From positions 1 through 5,850 of the forward strand of contig JAKAXG010000312.1 in the NCBI GenBank assembly GCA_021827225.1: DNA of 5,850 bases, given 5' to 3'. The position numbers were made by a program, and so were the translations under genes. The notes under the pieces were generated by a model. The model saw nothing but the letters and a program-made list of their open reading frames with translations, did not search any database and was not told where the DNA came from. This document shows, in pieces, positions 5,160 to 5,850 of the stretch (position 1 is the stretch's first letter; each line of letters opens with the position of its first letter). This stretch comes from Actinomycetes bacterium (lineage in GTDB: Bacteria > Actinomycetota > Acidimicrobiia > Acidimicrobiales > Palsa-688).

Positions 5160-5850
5160 TCACGCGGTGGTCACATTGGCGAGGGATATGAGCGTCCTCT
5201 CCATCGCCATTCGGATGACGCCGTAGCACTCGCAGGCCGCTGACTCCAGGATTACCCGGTCCAGGATCTCGATTGTCCCGTAATGGGTGCTGATGGCGTC
5301 CGCCCTGGTGAGTACGCCCAGCGCCTCGGTCACGCTGGCTCTGCGGGTACCCAGCATCTGTGCCAGCAACCCGTGAGTGACACGGAACCGATCGGCTCCC
5401 ACGCGGTCGCGGGTGACCAGCAGCCAACTGGCGCAGCGGTGCACGGTGTGATGCAAGCGGGAACAGGCCACGGCCTGACCGATCTGCGTCAGGAGGAGCG
5501 CCACATACCGGAGCCCGACAGCCCGGAGCTCGGGATTGCGCTGCAGCTCCTCGAGGAACTGTTCGGCCGGAATGGCGATGACCTCCCCCGCCACTTCGCA
5601 GGTACAGGCCGCGTTCGCCATGGAGTCCGTTCCGAGAAGAAGAGGCACGCCCGTCGTGCCGTCTTTTCCGATTACCGCCAAGCCGATCGTCGCCCCGTCC
5701 CGCAGAAGAGTGGTGAGCGAGAGAACCGCCGTTAAGGGGAAATGGACAGTCCGGACCCTATCGGATTGCTCGAAGAGGGTCTCCTGCGCCGAGAGACGAA
5801 CGCGACGCCCGATGGCCATCACCGAAGCCAGGCTCCCGGTCAGATCGGAA
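5160..5850 (-). CDS. Crp/Fnr-family transcriptional regulator (5' end beyond window)
   Basis: The frame stays open to the right edge (upstream of GTG 5822 it continues SDLTGSLAS), so the first residues of the cNMP-like domain are missing and the start lies outside. Numbering from GTG 5822: the beta-roll is at about 1-90 (TLFEQSDRVRTVHFPLTAVLSL, IGKDGTTGVPLLLG), the dimerisation helix at about 95-125, and a winged helix at about 146-190 with LLAQMLGTRRASVTEAL as turn and recognition helix. The closing ESAACECYGVIR is typical of a large actinobacterial and proteobacterial Crp-like branch. The phosphate-cassette signature (GE...PRxA) is absent, so cAMP binding is not expected; the ligand or signal is unknown. 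A CxC pair (Cys73, Cys75) and Cys197/Cys199 are present, but redox sensing would be speculation. It ends in an overlap or near-overlap with the GH26-like gene and so probably controls or accompanies it. Confidence 0.9.
   Translation of the reverse strand, partial: SDLTGSLASVMAIGRRVRLSAQETLFEQSDRVRTVHFPLTAVLSLTTLLRDGATIGLAVIGKDGTTGVPLLLGTDSMANAACTCEVAGEVIAIPAEQFLEELQRNPELRAVGLRYVALLLTQIGQAVACSRLHHTVHRCASWLLVTRDRVGADRFRVTHGLLAQMLGTRRASVTEALGVLTRADAISTHYGTIEILDRVILESAACECYGVIRMAMERTLISLANVTTA

Noticed and set aside
5149..5163. GTGA-N7-TCAC resembling a Crp operator at the regulator/glycosidase junction
   Set aside because: Crp sites have a 6-bp spacer, the sequence is inside an operon junction rather than a promoter, and the symmetry largely comes from the start and stop codons.
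5164..5427. Extension of the glycosidase frame into the regulator gene
   Set aside because: It would bury the lipoprotein signal peptide inside the protein. The extra part is a shadow of the Crp-like gene.
1..5850. Mobile elements, attachment sites, toxin-antitoxin or defence genes
   Set aside because: No transposase or integrase motif, no terminal repeats or target duplications, and every gene fits an ordinary chromosomal family with uniform composition.

Overview
The window reads as chromosomal DNA of a high-GC actinobacterium. The base composition is roughly two-thirds G+C by eye, codons end mostly in G or C, and GTG and TTG starts are used alongside ATG. The gene families (MFE-2-like SDR, HATPase_c_2 anti-sigma-type kinase, D-aminoacylase-type amidohydrolase, DNA-binding Crp homologue) are typical of soil or aquatic Actinomycetota. 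An Acidimicrobiia-like or mycobacterial-like source is plausible, but the sequence alone does not settle this. There is no rRNA, tRNA, CRISPR array, insertion sequence, phage gene or tandem repeat that I can see.

Layout. Seven protein genes fill the window and six of them are on the minus strand. Reading rightmost first in the direction of minus-strand transcription: a Crp/Fnr-family regulator (5' end beyond the right edge) overlaps by four bases, or sits two bases from, a GH26-like glycoside hydrolase lipoprotein. After about 100 bp comes an N-acyl-D-amino-acid deacylase-type amidohydrolase. That gene converges, with only 8 bp between the stop codons, on the single plus-strand gene, a stand-alone cyclic-nucleotide-binding protein. 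A 184-bp divergent intergenic region separates the latter from a small RsbW-like ATPase on the minus strand. This is followed by an alpha/beta hydrolase and then by an SDR dehydrogenase that runs off the left edge.

How the parts may work together. On the right, the coupled regulator and secreted glycosidase look like one unit for use or remodelling of an extracellular polysaccharide; the amidohydrolase may be read with them or from its own promoter. In the centre, a predicted cAMP-type receptor without an output domain is divergent from an orphan anti-sigma-type kinase, which hints at a small signalling locus. On the left, the hydrolase and the hydroxyacyl-CoA-type SDR look like acyl or steroid side-chain catabolism. 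None of this amounts to a clearly new multi-gene system. The most distinctive points are the complementary pair of cNMP-fold proteins, the amidohydrolase that seems to lack the usual beta-metal histidines, and the coupled regulator and lipoprotein pair.
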